The position numbers and the translations under genes are program-made. DNA of 57,736 nt from an uncultured Clostridia bacterium (GTDB taxonomy: Bacteria; Bacillota; Clostridia; TANB77; CAG-508), in NCBI GenBank assembly GCA_948676835.1, contig CAPOZU010000014.1, positions 1 to 57,736 on the forward strand. Direction: 5' to 3'. Below the pieces are notes generated by a model that was not told the DNA's origin, did no database searches, and saw only the letters and a program-made list of their open reading frames with translations. Positions 35,998 to 45,178 of the stretch are shown one piece after another. The first letter of the stretch is position 1; each line of letters begins with the position of its first letter.

Positions 35998-38610
35998 TTA
36001 TTTTATCATATCTTTTAATTTTACTAATGTATTTAATGCATCTATTGGAGTAAGCTCATTTATATTTATTTTATCCAACTCGTGTGATATATCTGCAAGT
36101 TTTAAATTAAATAAATCAAATTGTCCTTCTACTTGTTTTTTAGACTCTTTTTCTTCTTTAATTTTTACTCCACCTTTTTCAAGTGAACGTAATATTTTAT
36201 TTGCTCTAGTAACAACATTTTTGGGAACACCTGCAAGTTTAGCAACATGTATACCATAGCTTTCATCTGTTCCACCTTCAATAATTTTTCTTAAGAAAAT
36301 TATATCTTCACCTTTTTCTTTTACTTCAACTTGATAATTTCTTATTCCCTCAACTTTATCTTCTAGCTCTAACAATTCATGATAATGTGTTGCAAATAAT
36401 GTTTTACATCCTATTTTTTCTTTATCTGCAATATATTCCGCAACTGCCCAAGCAATAGAAAGTCCATCATAAGTAGATGTTCCTCTTCCTATTTCATCTA
36501 AAATTACTAGACTCTTTGGGGTAGCATCTTTTAAAATATTTGCAACTTCATTCATTTCTACCATAAATGTACTTTGTCCACTACTTAAATCATCTGATGC
36601 TCCAACTCTAGTAAATATTTTATCTACAATCCCAATAGTAGCACTACTTGCTGGAACAAAACTTCCAATTTGAGCCATTAAACTAATAATTGCAACTTGT
36701 CTCATATATGTAGATTTACCAGCCATATTTGGACCTGTTATAATTGCAACTCTAGTTTGGTCACAATCTAGGTATGTATTATTATCAACAAAAGTTCCTC
36801 TATCAACCATTTTTTCAACAACTGGATGACGTCCTTCTTTTATATCTATAATATCTCCATCATTTACTTCTGGGCAAACATAGTTATTGTCTTCTGCAAC
36901 AATAGCTAAGCTTGTTAAAACATCTACATTTGCTATGCTACTAGCAGATCTTTGTAATCTTTCTATATTACTTGCAATTTCACTTCTTATTTTAGAAAAC
37001 TCATCATATTCTAAACTAACAACTTTTTCTTGTGAACCTAATATTTTATCTTCTATAGACTTTAATTCATCTGTTATAAATCTTTCTGCACCAGTTAAAG
37101 TTTGTTTTCTAATATAATCTTCTGGAACTTGGTTTAAAAAAGATCTAGTAATTTCTATATAATATCCAAAAACTTTTGTATATCCTACTTTTAAATTTTT
37201 TATTCCAGTTCTTTCTTTTTCTTTTGCTTCTAATGCTATAATCCAATTCTTTCCTTCTGTTCCAGCTTTTCTATATTCATCAATAATTTCATTATAACCT
37301 GTTTTTATGATTCCACCTTCCTTAACACTAATAGGTGGTTCATCAACTATTGCTTTTTCTATTAATTCATGTATATCTCTTAACTCATCCAATTTATTAT
37401 ATAATTTTCTTAATAACTTAGAATTAGTCGTAGATAAAATTTGTTTTAATTCTGGTAAATTACTTAAAGAATTTTTTAAAGAAATCATATCTCTAGCATT
37501 TGCATTTCCATAAGAAATTTTTCCTGCTAATCTTTCAATATCGTATACTTTTTTTAAGATTTCTACAACATCTCCTCTAAGCATTATATTATCTTTTAAT
37601 TCAGAGACCGCTTCTAATCTTTCATTAATTTCATTAACATCAAGTAATGGATCATTTATCCAGCGTCTTAAAAGTCTTCCTCCCATCGATGTTGATGTTT
37701 TATCTAAAACCCAAATAAGAGTACCTTTTTTAGATTTATCTCTCATTCTTTCTGTTAACTCTAAACTTCTTCTTGCGTTAATATCTAAAGACATATATTT
37801 TTGAACTTCATATACTTGAATTTTATTTATATGTTCTAATTTAACTTTTTGAGTTTCTGTAAAATAATTTATTAATCCATTTATACTAGCTACAATTAAT
37901 TCTTCATTTTCAAAATTATCTTTTTCTTTGTCAAATCCATCAACTATTGTATATAAATTTAAAAGAGCTTTATCATCTGATGAAAATATATCATCATTTC
38001 TTACTGTAACAAAAGTATTATTTCTATCTTTCATAATATTTAATTCTTTTTCTGAACTTCCCATTACAGAATTTACAACAAGCTCTGCTGGTGCATATCT
38101 TGCATATTCATCTAATAGTTTTTCAAAATTATTTTCAGATAATTTTATTTGAATTGCATAAAAATCACCTGTACTAATATCACAAATTGCTAAGCCATAA
38201 TAAATACCTTTTTTTACAATACTCATAATATAATTATTTTTCTTTTCTTCAAGCATATTATTTTCAATAACAGTTCCTGGTGTAACAACTCTTATAACAT
38301 CTCTTTTAACAATGCCTTTTGCTTTTTTAGGATCTTCTAATTGTTCACAAATAGCAACTTTATAGCCTTTAGCAATTAATCTTGATAAATATATTTCAAC
38401 AGCATGATGAGGAACCCCACACATTGGAGCTTTTTCTTCTAATCCACATGCTTTTCCTGTTAAAGTGATTTCTAATTCTCTTGATGCAACAATAGCATCA
38501 TCAAAAAACATTTCATAGAAATCTCCTAATCTGTAAAATAAAATACAGTCTTTATATTGTTCTTTTGTTTGCAAATAACTTTGCATCATAGGTGAATATT
38601 CTTCTGCCAT
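35998..38610 (-). CDS. mutS: DNA mismatch repair protein MutS
   Basis: 870 residues, full length. Mismatch-reading Phe-x-Glu in LGDFYEMFFDDA, connector and lever domains, Walker A GPNMAGKSTYMRQ, Walker B LVILDEIGRGTS, and a C-terminal dimerisation helix. Recognises base mismatches and short loops. Starts with ATG; the mTERF-like gene and miaB lie upstream in the same direction, 12 nt and closer, so one operon. Confidence 0.97.
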   Translation of the reverse strand: MAEEYSPMMQSYLQTKEQYKDCILFYRLGDFYEMFFDDAIVASRELEITLTGKACGLEEKAPMCGVPHHAVEIYLSRLIAKGYKVAICEQLEDPKKAKGIVKRDVIRVVTPGTVIENNMLEEKKNNYIMSIVKKGIYYGLAICDISTGDFYAIQIKLSENNFEKLLDEYARYAPAELVVNSVMGSSEKELNIMKDRNNTFVTVRNDDIFSSDDKALLNLYTIVDGFDKEKDNFENEELIVASINGLINYFTETQKVKLEHINKIQVYEVQKYMSLDINARRSLELTERMRDKSKKGTLIWVLDKTSTSMGGRLLRRWINDPLLDVNEINERLEAVSELKDNIMLRGDVVEILKKVYDIERLAGKISYGNANARDMISLKNSLSNLPELKQILSTTNSKLLRKLYNKLDELRDIHELIEKAIVDEPPISVKEGGIIKTGYNEIIDEYRKAGTEGKNWIIALEAKEKERTGIKNLKVGYTKVFGYYIEITRSFLNQVPEDYIRKQTLTGAERFITDELKSIEDKILGSQEKVVSLEYDEFSKIRSEIASNIERLQRSASSIANVDVLTSLAIVAEDNNYVCPEVNDGDIIDIKEGRHPVVEKMVDRGTFVDNNTYLDCDQTRVAIITGPNMAGKSTYMRQVAIISLMAQIGSFVPASSATIGIVDKIFTRVGASDDLSSGQSTFMVEMNEVANILKDATPKSLVILDEIGRGTSTYDGLSIAWAVAEYIADKEKIGCKTLFATHYHELLELEDKVEGIRNYQVEVKEKGEDIIFLRKIIEGGTDESYGIHVAKLAGVPKNVVTRANKILRSLEKGGVKIKEEKESKKQVEGQFDLFNLKLADISHELDKININELTPIDALNTLVKLKDMIK

Positions 38611-38622
38611 CTTCTACATCCT

Positions 38623-39165
38623 TTACATATTTTTTAATTCTTCTAAATCTATTTCGTCTTCTGCATCTTCAAATGCTTCTATTCTATTTAAAATAATATT
38701 TTTAATCTTATCTTTTAATCCATTTTTAATAAAAAATTCTAATCTTTTTTCTAAGTAATTTGTATTAAATGATAAAATTTCACTATCAATTTTCAACATA
38801 TTTAGAACTTCTTTTTCTGGCATTAAAATTTTTAACAATTTATAATTTTCGCTCATTATTTGATCTGATGTACTTAATAATTCAGAATTAATTTCAAGTA
38901 CATTTGCAATATTTTCTAGTTTAATATTTTTCAAGAAGTTAACACTTCTTTTTACTGTATCTATATCTGTTGTTAAAAATAATGGATTGTCTGAAAGTAT
39001 AATATCTATTCCTTCTTGATTTACACCATTTTTATTTAAAAATTCTATTTTATTATATAATGATTCAATATCTTTTTCATTATCAACAAGTTCTAAAATT
39101 TCATTAATGCTATTTTCATCATATTTAAGTTCTTCTAAAAAACTCTTTAATTTGTCTTTTTTCAT
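38623..39165 (-). CDS. Helical-repeat protein, mTERF-like
   Basis: 180 residues. Several units of about 30-36 residues such as NGVNQEGIDIILSDNPLFLT, LENIANVLEINSELLS and EKEVLNMLKIDSEILSFN. This proline/helix pattern (I-x4-P-x-L-x5) resembles the MTERF helical repeats known mainly from eukaryotes but also some bacteria. Start: ATG at 39165 (an upstream TTG at 39177 overlaps the miaB end). Sits between miaB and mutS. Function unknown; nucleic-acid binding is only a possibility. Confidence 0.65.
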   Translation of the reverse strand: MKKDKLKSFLEELKYDENSINEILELVDNEKDIESLYNKIEFLNKNGVNQEGIDIILSDNPLFLTTDIDTVKRSVNFLKNIKLENIANVLEINSELLSTSDQIMSENYKLLKILMPEKEVLNMLKIDSEILSFNTNYLEKRLEFFIKNGLKDKIKNIILNRIEAFEDAEDEIDLEELKNM

Positions 39166-39166
39166 A

Positions 39167-40537
39167 TTATTTAACAATTTCTCCTTTTAAATACCATTTA
39201 TGTGTTTCTGTAATTTTTACACAAACAATGTCACCAATTTTATTTTCTGCATTTGGTTTAAAAATAACAACCTTGTTTGTATCTGTTCTCCCTTCAAACA
39301 TTTCACTATTATTTTTGCTTTTTCCTTCTATTAATAGTTTTTGAATTGTATTTAAATATTTTTCATTATTTTCATCAACTCTTGAATCGTATAGTTCTTT
39401 AAGTTTTTCAAATCTTTCATGTTTTTTATCTTCTGGTACTTGTTCCATCTTTGCTGCAACAGTGCCTTCTCTTACTGAATAAATAAACATAAATATTTGT
39501 TCAAAATTAACTTTTCTTGTTACATCTAAAGTATCTTCAAACTCTTCATCAGTCTCACCAGGAAATCCAACAATTATGTCTGTTGAAAATACAACATTTG
39601 GTATTCTTTTTTTCATTTTATTTACTAATTCTAAATATTGTTCTTTTGTATACTTTCTATTCATTTCTTTTAAAACTTTACTATTTCCTGATTGAAGTGG
39701 AAGATGAATAATTTTACAAATTTTTTCATTATTTGCAATAGCTTCTATAACATCATCTGTAAAATCTTTGGGATGAGGAGAAATAAATCTAATTCTTTCT
39801 ATTCCATCTATTTTACAAACTTCATTTAAAAGATCTGCAAAATTCTTTATTTTATTATTTCCAACATAAGAATTTACATTTTGTCCTAAAAGCGTTACTT
39901 CTTTATACCCTTCTTTTGCTAAAGTTTTCACTTCTTCTAAAATCTTTTCAGGTTCTCTACTTCTTTCACGACCTCTTACATAAGGAACAATACAGTATGT
40001 ACAAAAGTTATTACAACCATACATTATAGTAACTGAAGCTTTAAATTTATCATTTCTTTTTATTGGTAATCCTTCATAAATTTCACCATCTATATCTATA
40101 ACATCTTTTACTTTCTCATTTTCAATAATTGCTTTATAAATATTTTCTGGCAAATTTTGCATTGTATAAGTTCCAAAAATAACATTAACAAAAGGATAGC
40201 TTTTCTTTATTTTTTGTAACATTCCCTCTTCTTGCATCATACATCCACCAATTGCCAAAATGACATTTCTAGATTCTTTTATTTTCTTTATTTCACCGAT
40301 TTTACCAAATAATCTTTCTTCTGCATTTTCCCTAACACAACAAGTATTGAAAATTACTAAATCTGCCATTTTATAATCTGATATTTCTGAATATCCCATC
40401 TTTTCTAGCATGCCAGCCATTTTTTCCGAATCATTCTCATTTAGTTGGCATCCCATTGTTAAAATTGAATATTTTAAATTTTTATTTAATATTTTTTTAT
40501 TTACTAATTCTATGAATTTTTTTTGATTTTCTTGCAC
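39167..40537 (-). CDS. miaB: tRNA-2-methylthio-N6-dimethylallyladenosine synthase MiaB
   Basis: 456 residues. N-terminal cluster cysteines Cys30 (TMGCQLNEND), Cys66/67 (NTCCVREN), Cys99; radical-SAM C-x3-C-x2-C at Cys175, Cys179, Cys182 (GCNNFCTYC); C-terminal TRAM domain. Adds the methylthio group to A37 of tRNAs reading UNN codons. Start is a GTG at 40537 with AGGAGG upstream. First gene of the miaB-mTERF-mutS series. Confidence 0.95.
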   Translation of the reverse strand: MQENQKKFIELVNKKILNKNLKYSILTMGCQLNENDSEKMAGMLEKMGYSEISDYKMADLVIFNTCCVRENAEERLFGKIGEIKKIKESRNVILAIGGCMMQEEGMLQKIKKSYPFVNVIFGTYTMQNLPENIYKAIIENEKVKDVIDIDGEIYEGLPIKRNDKFKASVTIMYGCNNFCTYCIVPYVRGRERSREPEKILEEVKTLAKEGYKEVTLLGQNVNSYVGNNKIKNFADLLNEVCKIDGIERIRFISPHPKDFTDDVIEAIANNEKICKIIHLPLQSGNSKVLKEMNRKYTKEQYLELVNKMKKRIPNVVFSTDIIVGFPGETDEEFEDTLDVTRKVNFEQIFMFIYSVREGTVAAKMEQVPEDKKHERFEKLKELYDSRVDENNEKYLNTIQKLLIEGKSKNNSEMFEGRTDTNKVVIFKPNAENKIGDIVCVKITETHKWYLKGEIVK

Positions 40538-40634
40538 ATCTATTCCTCCTAATAACTTTTACATTTTATACTATTTTTCGTCAACTTTCAAGATTTTTAA
40601 AATAGATTTATAAAAACCTTAATATCTTTTTTTG

Positions 40635-40663
40635 TTGATTTTTAAAATATTTATATTTATAAT
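40635..40663 (+). promoter_or_regulatory. Promoter of the first J-domain gene
   Basis: TTGATT (40635-40640), 17-nt spacer, TATAAT (40658-40663), plus strand. Confidence 0.75.
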
Positions 40664-40710
40664 TATTACAATAGACACAGTATTTATATATTTAATTAGG
40701 AGGATTGTAA

Positions 40711-41226
40711 ATGAACCCATATGATATTCTTAATGTAAGAAGAAATGCATCTTCTAAAGATATTATTTTAGCTTATAGAAATTTGAAAGAAAAATATAAC
40801 GAAAAAAATTATCTTGGAGATCCTTATTTTGCAAAAAAAAGATTAGCAGATGTAACTGACGCATATAATTTGCTATCTGATCCACAGAAAAGAGCAAAAT
40901 ATGACAAAGAACATGAAAATCATACAAATATGCACAAATCAAACTCTGATTCATTTACTCCATATTATAATAGAGCAAAAACAACAGAACATATTCATAA
41001 TGATACTGAAATTGCGCAAAATAAATATAATAATTCTAACCCTATTTCTGAAAATCCTATAACTGAACTTAATGATGATTTAACATCAGAAGATTTATCA
41101 AATAACACTATATCTAATATTCAAGCAGTTTTCCAAGATCCAGCAATACTTTTTATAATAATATTTTGTATTTTTCTTTTAATTGGTCTTGCACCATTTG
41201 TGGTTGGAATAATTGCATTCTTATAA
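40711..41226 (+). CDS. Membrane-anchored J-like protein lacking HPD
   Basis: 171 residues. J-like domain (about 1-65: NPYDILNVRRNASSKDI..., FAKKRLADVTDAYNLLSDPQ). At the loop where DnaJ has His-Pro-Asp it has Asn30-Glu31-Lys32, so it should not stimulate DnaK. A polar linker follows, then one membrane helix pair at the C-terminus (about 146-171). ATG with AGGAGG. Lies 42 nt before a closely similar gene that keeps HPD; see that entry. Confidence 0.8.
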   Translation: MNPYDILNVRRNASSKDIILAYRNLKEKYNEKNYLGDPYFAKKRLADVTDAYNLLSDPQKRAKYDKEHENHTNMHKSNSDSFTPYYNRAKTTEHIHNDTEIAQNKYNNSNPISENPITELNDDLTSEDLSNNTISNIQAVFQDPAILFIIIFCIFLLIGLAPFVVGIIAFL

Positions 41227-41268
41227 AATTACATTATTTAAACAAAATTCATAAAATTGGAGAAACAA

Positions 41269-41970
41269 ATGACACATTATGAAATTTTAGGTGTAAGCAA
41301 AAATGCTTCACAAGAAGAAATAAGAAATGCTTACAAAAAGTTAATAAAAAGATATCATCCAGATTTATATCAGGGTGACAAAAAATTTGCAGAAAGAAAA
41401 ACTCAAGAAATAAATGAGGCCTATGATACTTTATCTGATAGTACAAAAAAATATGACTATGATTTAAGCATAACGCCACAAAATACAACTACTAATTATA
41501 GTTATACACCACCAAAATATTCCTCTGAATATAATCCTTATACTTCTTACAATAATTATTATAAAAATAGATATTCTTCAAAATATAATACTACTCATCA
41601 ACAGCCAAATAATAATTACTACCAAAAAACTGATAAAAGAGAAATAATATATGATGAACTTTCTAAAAAACTAGGTGCCAATTTAGCTGTTGTTTTATTT
41701 ATTTTTATTATTTATTTGATAATTTTTATTGCTACTATAATGCAATTTAAATCATATAAATCAAATCACAAATCTCATGAATCTACAGTAAACACTAATA
41801 CTAATACATCTAAAAATAATACTTATACAGATGAATTTGATATTAACGATTATATTTCAGATTCAGATTTATTAAGACTTTATAATGAAAATTATAGAGA
41901 TGTTTTTGATTCTTTTGAAGAATTCAAACAAGCATATTCTGTATATTTACAACTGTATTATAATTTTTAA
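41269..41970 (+). CDS. Membrane-anchored J-domain protein (HPD present)
   Basis: 233 residues from the ATG at 41269 (GGAG 6 nt upstream; the TTG at 41257 is rejected). J domain about 1-65 with His30-Pro31-Asp32 in RYHPDLYQG, the Hsp70/DnaK-stimulating motif. A Tyr/Asn/Ser-rich linker (about 75-125), one membrane helix (about 142-165), then an Asn/Thr stretch and an acidic C-terminus on the other face. Likely recruits DnaK to the membrane. Paralogue of the HPD-less neighbour; aligned J residues match position for position. Confidence 0.85.
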   Translation: MTHYEILGVSKNASQEEIRNAYKKLIKRYHPDLYQGDKKFAERKTQEINEAYDTLSDSTKKYDYDLSITPQNTTTNYSYTPPKYSSEYNPYTSYNNYYKNRYSSKYNTTHQQPNNNYYQKTDKREIIYDELSKKLGANLAVVLFIFIIYLIIFIATIMQFKSYKSNHKSHESTVNTNTNTSKNNTYTDEFDINDYISDSDLLRLYNENYRDVFDSFEEFKQAYSVYLQLYYNF

Positions 41971-42002
41971 ACCTCATATAAATGAGGTTTTTTCTTTTTT
42001 TC
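41969..42002 (+). terminator. Terminator of the J-domain pair
   Basis: AAACCTCAT/ATGAGGTTT hairpin followed by a T-run, immediately after the stop at 41970. Confidence 0.9.
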
Positions 42003-42073
42003 TATGTACAAATTTATTTTTTTAGAATATAATAAAGCATATATTCCTTAAATAATATAAAAGGAGGTTTATT

Positions 42074-43078
42074 ATGAAAGAATATAAATTAGCTATTGTT
42101 GGAGCAACAGGAATGGTTGGTAGAAAAGTTATTGAAGTAGTTCAAGAATATAAACTACCTATTTCTCAATGCTCTTTTTTTGCAACTAGAAAATCTGCTG
42201 GAACTGACTTCTTCTTCAACGGAAAACAATGTCTAGTACAGGAATTAAAAAGTAATTCTTTTGATGAAGGATTTGATTTTGCAATTTTCTCAGCTGGAAG
42301 CGAAGCCTCAAAATATTTTGCTCCAATTGCAGCTGAAAAAGGATGTATCGTAGTTGACAACAGTAGTGCTTTTAGAATGGATCCAGATGTTCCATTAGTT
42401 GTCCCTGAAGTAAATCCAGAAGCTATAATGGGTCATCATAATATTATTGCAAATCCTAATTGTTCAACAATTCAAGCTGTATTGCCTTTAAAAGCTTTGG
42501 ATGATAAATATGGTATAAAAAGAATTATATATTCTACATATCAAGCCGTGTCAGGTGCGGGACAAGAAGGTGTTAATGATTTAAAAAGAGGTTTAGAAGA
42601 TGAGGAACCAAAAAAATTCCCTTATCCTATAGTTAATAATTGTTTGCCTCATATTGATTCATTCTTAGATAATGGATATACAAAAGAAGAAGAAAAAATG
42701 ATAAATGAAACAAGAAAAATTTTAAATAAACCAAATTTAAAAATAACTGCAACAACAGTTAGAGTTCCTGTTATAAACTCTCATAGTGAATCTATAAATG
42801 TTGAATTTGAAAATAACTTTGATCTAAAAGAATTAAGAGAAGTATTAAAAAATGCACCTGGTGTTATTGTCCAAGATGATCCAGAAAATAATGTTTATCC
42901 TCTAGCAATACACGCTACTGGACATGACGAATCATTTGTTGGTAGAATAAGAAGAGATTTCAGTGTTGAGTCTGGAATTAATTTCTGGTGTGTAGCAGAT
43001 AATATTAGAAAAGGTGCTGCATCAAATGCCGTTCAAATAGTACAAAAGTTAATTGAATTTGATAATGAAAATAATTAA
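42074..43078 (+). CDS. asd: Aspartate-semialdehyde dehydrogenase
   Basis: 334 residues. NADP-dependent reduction of aspartyl phosphate, the branch point to lysine/DAP, threonine and methionine. GATGMVG nucleotide loop (residues 10-16) and active-site Cys130 in NPNCSTIQ, with QAVSGAGQEG and the C-terminal HATGHDESFVGRIRRD. Start ATG with AAAGGAGG. No lysine riboswitch was seen in the 100 nt upstream. Confidence 0.96.
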   Translation: MKEYKLAIVGATGMVGRKVIEVVQEYKLPISQCSFFATRKSAGTDFFFNGKQCLVQELKSNSFDEGFDFAIFSAGSEASKYFAPIAAEKGCIVVDNSSAFRMDPDVPLVVPEVNPEAIMGHHNIIANPNCSTIQAVLPLKALDDKYGIKRIIYSTYQAVSGAGQEGVNDLKRGLEDEEPKKFPYPIVNNCLPHIDSFLDNGYTKEEEKMINETRKILNKPNLKITATTVRVPVINSHSESINVEFENNFDLKELREVLKNAPGVIVQDDPENNVYPLAIHATGHDESFVGRIRRDFSVESGINFWCVADNIRKGAASNAVQIVQKLIEFDNENN

Positions 43079-43090
43079 CAAAAATTATTA

Positions 43091-43112
43091 AAGAAGCATA
43101 TTTATGCTTCTT
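43091..43112 (+). terminator. Terminator of asd
   Basis: AAGAAGCATA/TATGCTTCTT hairpin with TTTTTT after it; lies between asd and the convergent lipoprotein gene. Confidence 0.85.
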
Positions 43113-43126
43113 TTTTATATTGTTAT

Positions 43127-43825
43127 TTAAATTTTTTCAATAAAATTAATATATTTTATTTTAGCCAAATCTGCTTCTTCTAAATCAATCGCATTTTTAA
43201 ATTCCTCAACTAAAATATAAATTTTATTTAGACTATAAGAATACTCTTTCATATATTCTAAGTTATCTGACATTTCTTTATATTTAGTCTCTGCTGAACT
43301 AGCTTTTGTTTTTGCCTCCTGCCAATTTAAGAAATATGAATTTATATAGCTACTTAAGATTAATGATTTTAAACTCATTATATCTTTTTTATTATTATCA
43401 TTTGAGAATTTTCCATAATAATCTGGAAGTAATGAATATAAATTACTTGCACTAATAAGTAATGCTTGTTCATCTTCTCCTCCACTTGCAATTAATAGAT
43501 TATTAATTTCGGTTCTAAACTTATTTAAATCTTCATTAGAAATTTTGGCTTCTCCAAAATCTAACATTAATGTATCCAGGACTTTTCCTATTTTCTGAGC
43601 ATCTTTATTAACATTTTTCCAATTAATTACATCATCTTCTAAATATTCCCCTTTTGAATATTTATTTATTAAAGTAAATATTCTATCTTGTAAATATTCA
43701 ATTTCACTAGAAGATTTCTCCTCAACACTCGCAGGTTTGTTTTTTCCTTCAATTCCAGAGCATCCTGTAAATAAAAATAGCATAATAATTAAAACTATAA
43801 AATAAAAAATATATTTTCTTACCAT
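43127..43825 (-). CDS. Lipoprotein of unknown function
   Basis: 232 residues. Type II signal peptide with lipobox LFTGC, lipidated Cys22. After a short acidic linker the rest is helical (about 45-232), with many Glu/Lys heptad-like repeats. No family recognised. Anchored to the outer face of the membrane by prediction. Convergent with asd. Confidence 0.75.
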   Translation of the reverse strand: MVRKYIFYFIVLIIMLFLFTGCSGIEGKNKPASVEEKSSSEIEYLQDRIFTLINKYSKGEYLEDDVINWKNVNKDAQKIGKVLDTLMLDFGEAKISNEDLNKFRTEINNLLIASGGEDEQALLISASNLYSLLPDYYGKFSNDNNKKDIMSLKSLILSSYINSYFLNWQEAKTKASSAETKYKEMSDNLEYMKEYSYSLNKIYILVEEFKNAIDLEEADLAKIKYINFIEKI

Positions 43826-43910
43826 GAACTTCCTCCATTATTATTATCAGAATATTTTTAAAATTTATACATAAAATATAGATAAATTATTATTTATAGA
43901 AAGGATTTTT

Positions 43911-44192
43911 ATGAAAACAACTTTAAATTTTTATAGTGAAAAAAATGGAGAAATAAAAAAATTCTTAGAACAATACTATTCTAAGAATTTAAAATTAGAA
44001 AATAATTTAATTTGTAAAATTGAATATGATAATCCTATTGAAATGATTGATTTAATATCTTGTTATGTTGATAATAAACAAAAATACAATATTAATCTAT
44101 GGATTTGTCTTGATAAAGATGTATATATATGTGTATCTGATAATAATATAAATAATTTAATTAAATACATTTACGAAAGATATCCATATTAA
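43911..44192 (+). CDS. Small hypothetical protein
   Basis: 93 residues with no signal peptide or membrane helix. Contains two alternating beta-rich stretches (NLICKIEYDNPIEMIDLISC and KYNINLWICLDKDVYICVSD), so a small alpha/beta fold is likely. Weak ribosome site GAAAGGA before the ATG. Divergent from the lipoprotein gene, convergent with dtd. No family recognised. Confidence 0.6.
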   Translation: MKTTLNFYSEKNGEIKKFLEQYYSKNLKLENNLICKIEYDNPIEMIDLISCYVDNKQKYNINLWICLDKDVYICVSDNNINNLIKYIYERYPY

Positions 44193-44204
44193 TCTGTATT
44201 CAAC

Positions 44205-44645
44205 TTATTTTTCTAGAATGATAGTTACAGGTCCATCATTTACAAGAGATACTTGCATATCAGCTCCAAATATTCCTTTTTCTACATGGACTTCATATTC
44301 TTCACATTTTTTTAAGAAATATTCATATAGTGGTTCTGCTTTTTCTGGACGTGCTGCTGCAATAAAACTCGGTCTATTACCACTACTAACTGTATCAGCA
44401 TAAAGAGTAAATTGAGAGATTATTAAAAGTTCCCCTCCTACATCTTTTATAGAAAGATTCATCTTTTCATTTTCATCTTCAAAAACTCTTAAATTACATA
44501 GTTTTCTTGCTAAAATATCAGCCTCTTTTTCTGTATCTTCATGTGTAATACCACATAAAACCATAAATCCTTTATTTATTTTTCCAACTATTTTTCCTTC
44601 TACTTCAACTTGAGCTTTGGTTACTCTTTGAACTACTAATTTCAT
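44205..44645 (-). CDS. dtd: D-aminoacyl-tRNA deacylase
   Basis: 146 residues. Removes D-amino acids or Gly mischarged on tRNA. Hallmarks: MKLVVQRVTKAQVEVEG, the SQFTLYAD active-site stretch, and the C-terminal Gly-Pro gate NDGPVTIILEK. ATG start. Last gene of the gpsA-led series. Confidence 0.95.
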   Translation of the reverse strand: MKLVVQRVTKAQVEVEGKIVGKINKGFMVLCGITHEDTEKEADILARKLCNLRVFEDENEKMNLSIKDVGGELLIISQFTLYADTVSSGNRPSFIAAARPEKAEPLYEYFLKKCEEYEVHVEKGIFGADMQVSLVNDGPVTIILEK

Positions 44646-44654
44646 CGTTTTCTC

Positions 44655-45164
44655 CTATTGATTGTTGTTTTCTTCATTATTAGATTCATTAGATTCTGCA
44701 TCTTTTACTTCAACAACCTCAGCTTCCTTTACTGTTTCTGGTTCTTGTTTTATTTCGATTTTCTCTATTTTAGGTTGTTCTTTTCCACATTTTGAACAAA
44801 ATTCTACTTCTATATCTAATTCTTCTCCACAATTAACACATTTTTTTATTTTTTTTACTGCCAAAAGCTCTGTTTTTAGTTTTTCAATTTCATCTTTGTT
44901 TCTAGAAATTTCCTCACATTTTGCTGTTACTTCATCTTTAGAAACATCTTTTCCATCTTTTACTTCATTATATACAATTTCTCCAATTTCAGCATAAATC
45001 TCATAATTCTTTTCTTCTAAAGAATTTATTTTTGATTTTAATTTTATTTCTTCTGAAATATCATTTGCCTTTTCTTTAGTTACTTTATAGGCTTCTGTTG
45101 CTTTTTCTTTAGTTACTTTGTAAGCTTCATTCGCTTTTTTCCCTAATTTATTAAAAAAATCCAT
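44655..45164 (-). CDS. Zinc-ribbon protein with tandem helical repeat
   Basis: 169 residues from the ATG at 45164 (GGAGG 8 nt upstream). N-terminal tandem repeat EAYKVTKEKAT/EAYKVTKEKAN, a helical middle, a zinc ribbon (C-x2-C ... C-x2-C in KCVNCGEELDIEVEFCSKCG), and an acidic, Glu/Asn-rich tail. No membrane helix. Function unknown. Starts inside the end of gpsA region (overlap removed by choosing the second ATG) and ends 9 nt before dtd. Confidence 0.7.
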   Translation of the reverse strand: MDFFNKLGKKANEAYKVTKEKATEAYKVTKEKANDISEEIKLKSKINSLEEKNYEIYAEIGEIVYNEVKDGKDVSKDEVTAKCEEISRNKDEIEKLKTELLAVKKIKKCVNCGEELDIEVEFCSKCGKEQPKIEKIEIKQEPETVKEAEVVEVKDAESNESNNEENNNQ

Positions 45165-45178
45165 TTTAAATTCCTCCA

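Noticed and set aside
41972..42073. Lysine riboswitch before asd
   Set aside because: The gap is about 100 nt and mostly a terminator; too short for an aptamer.
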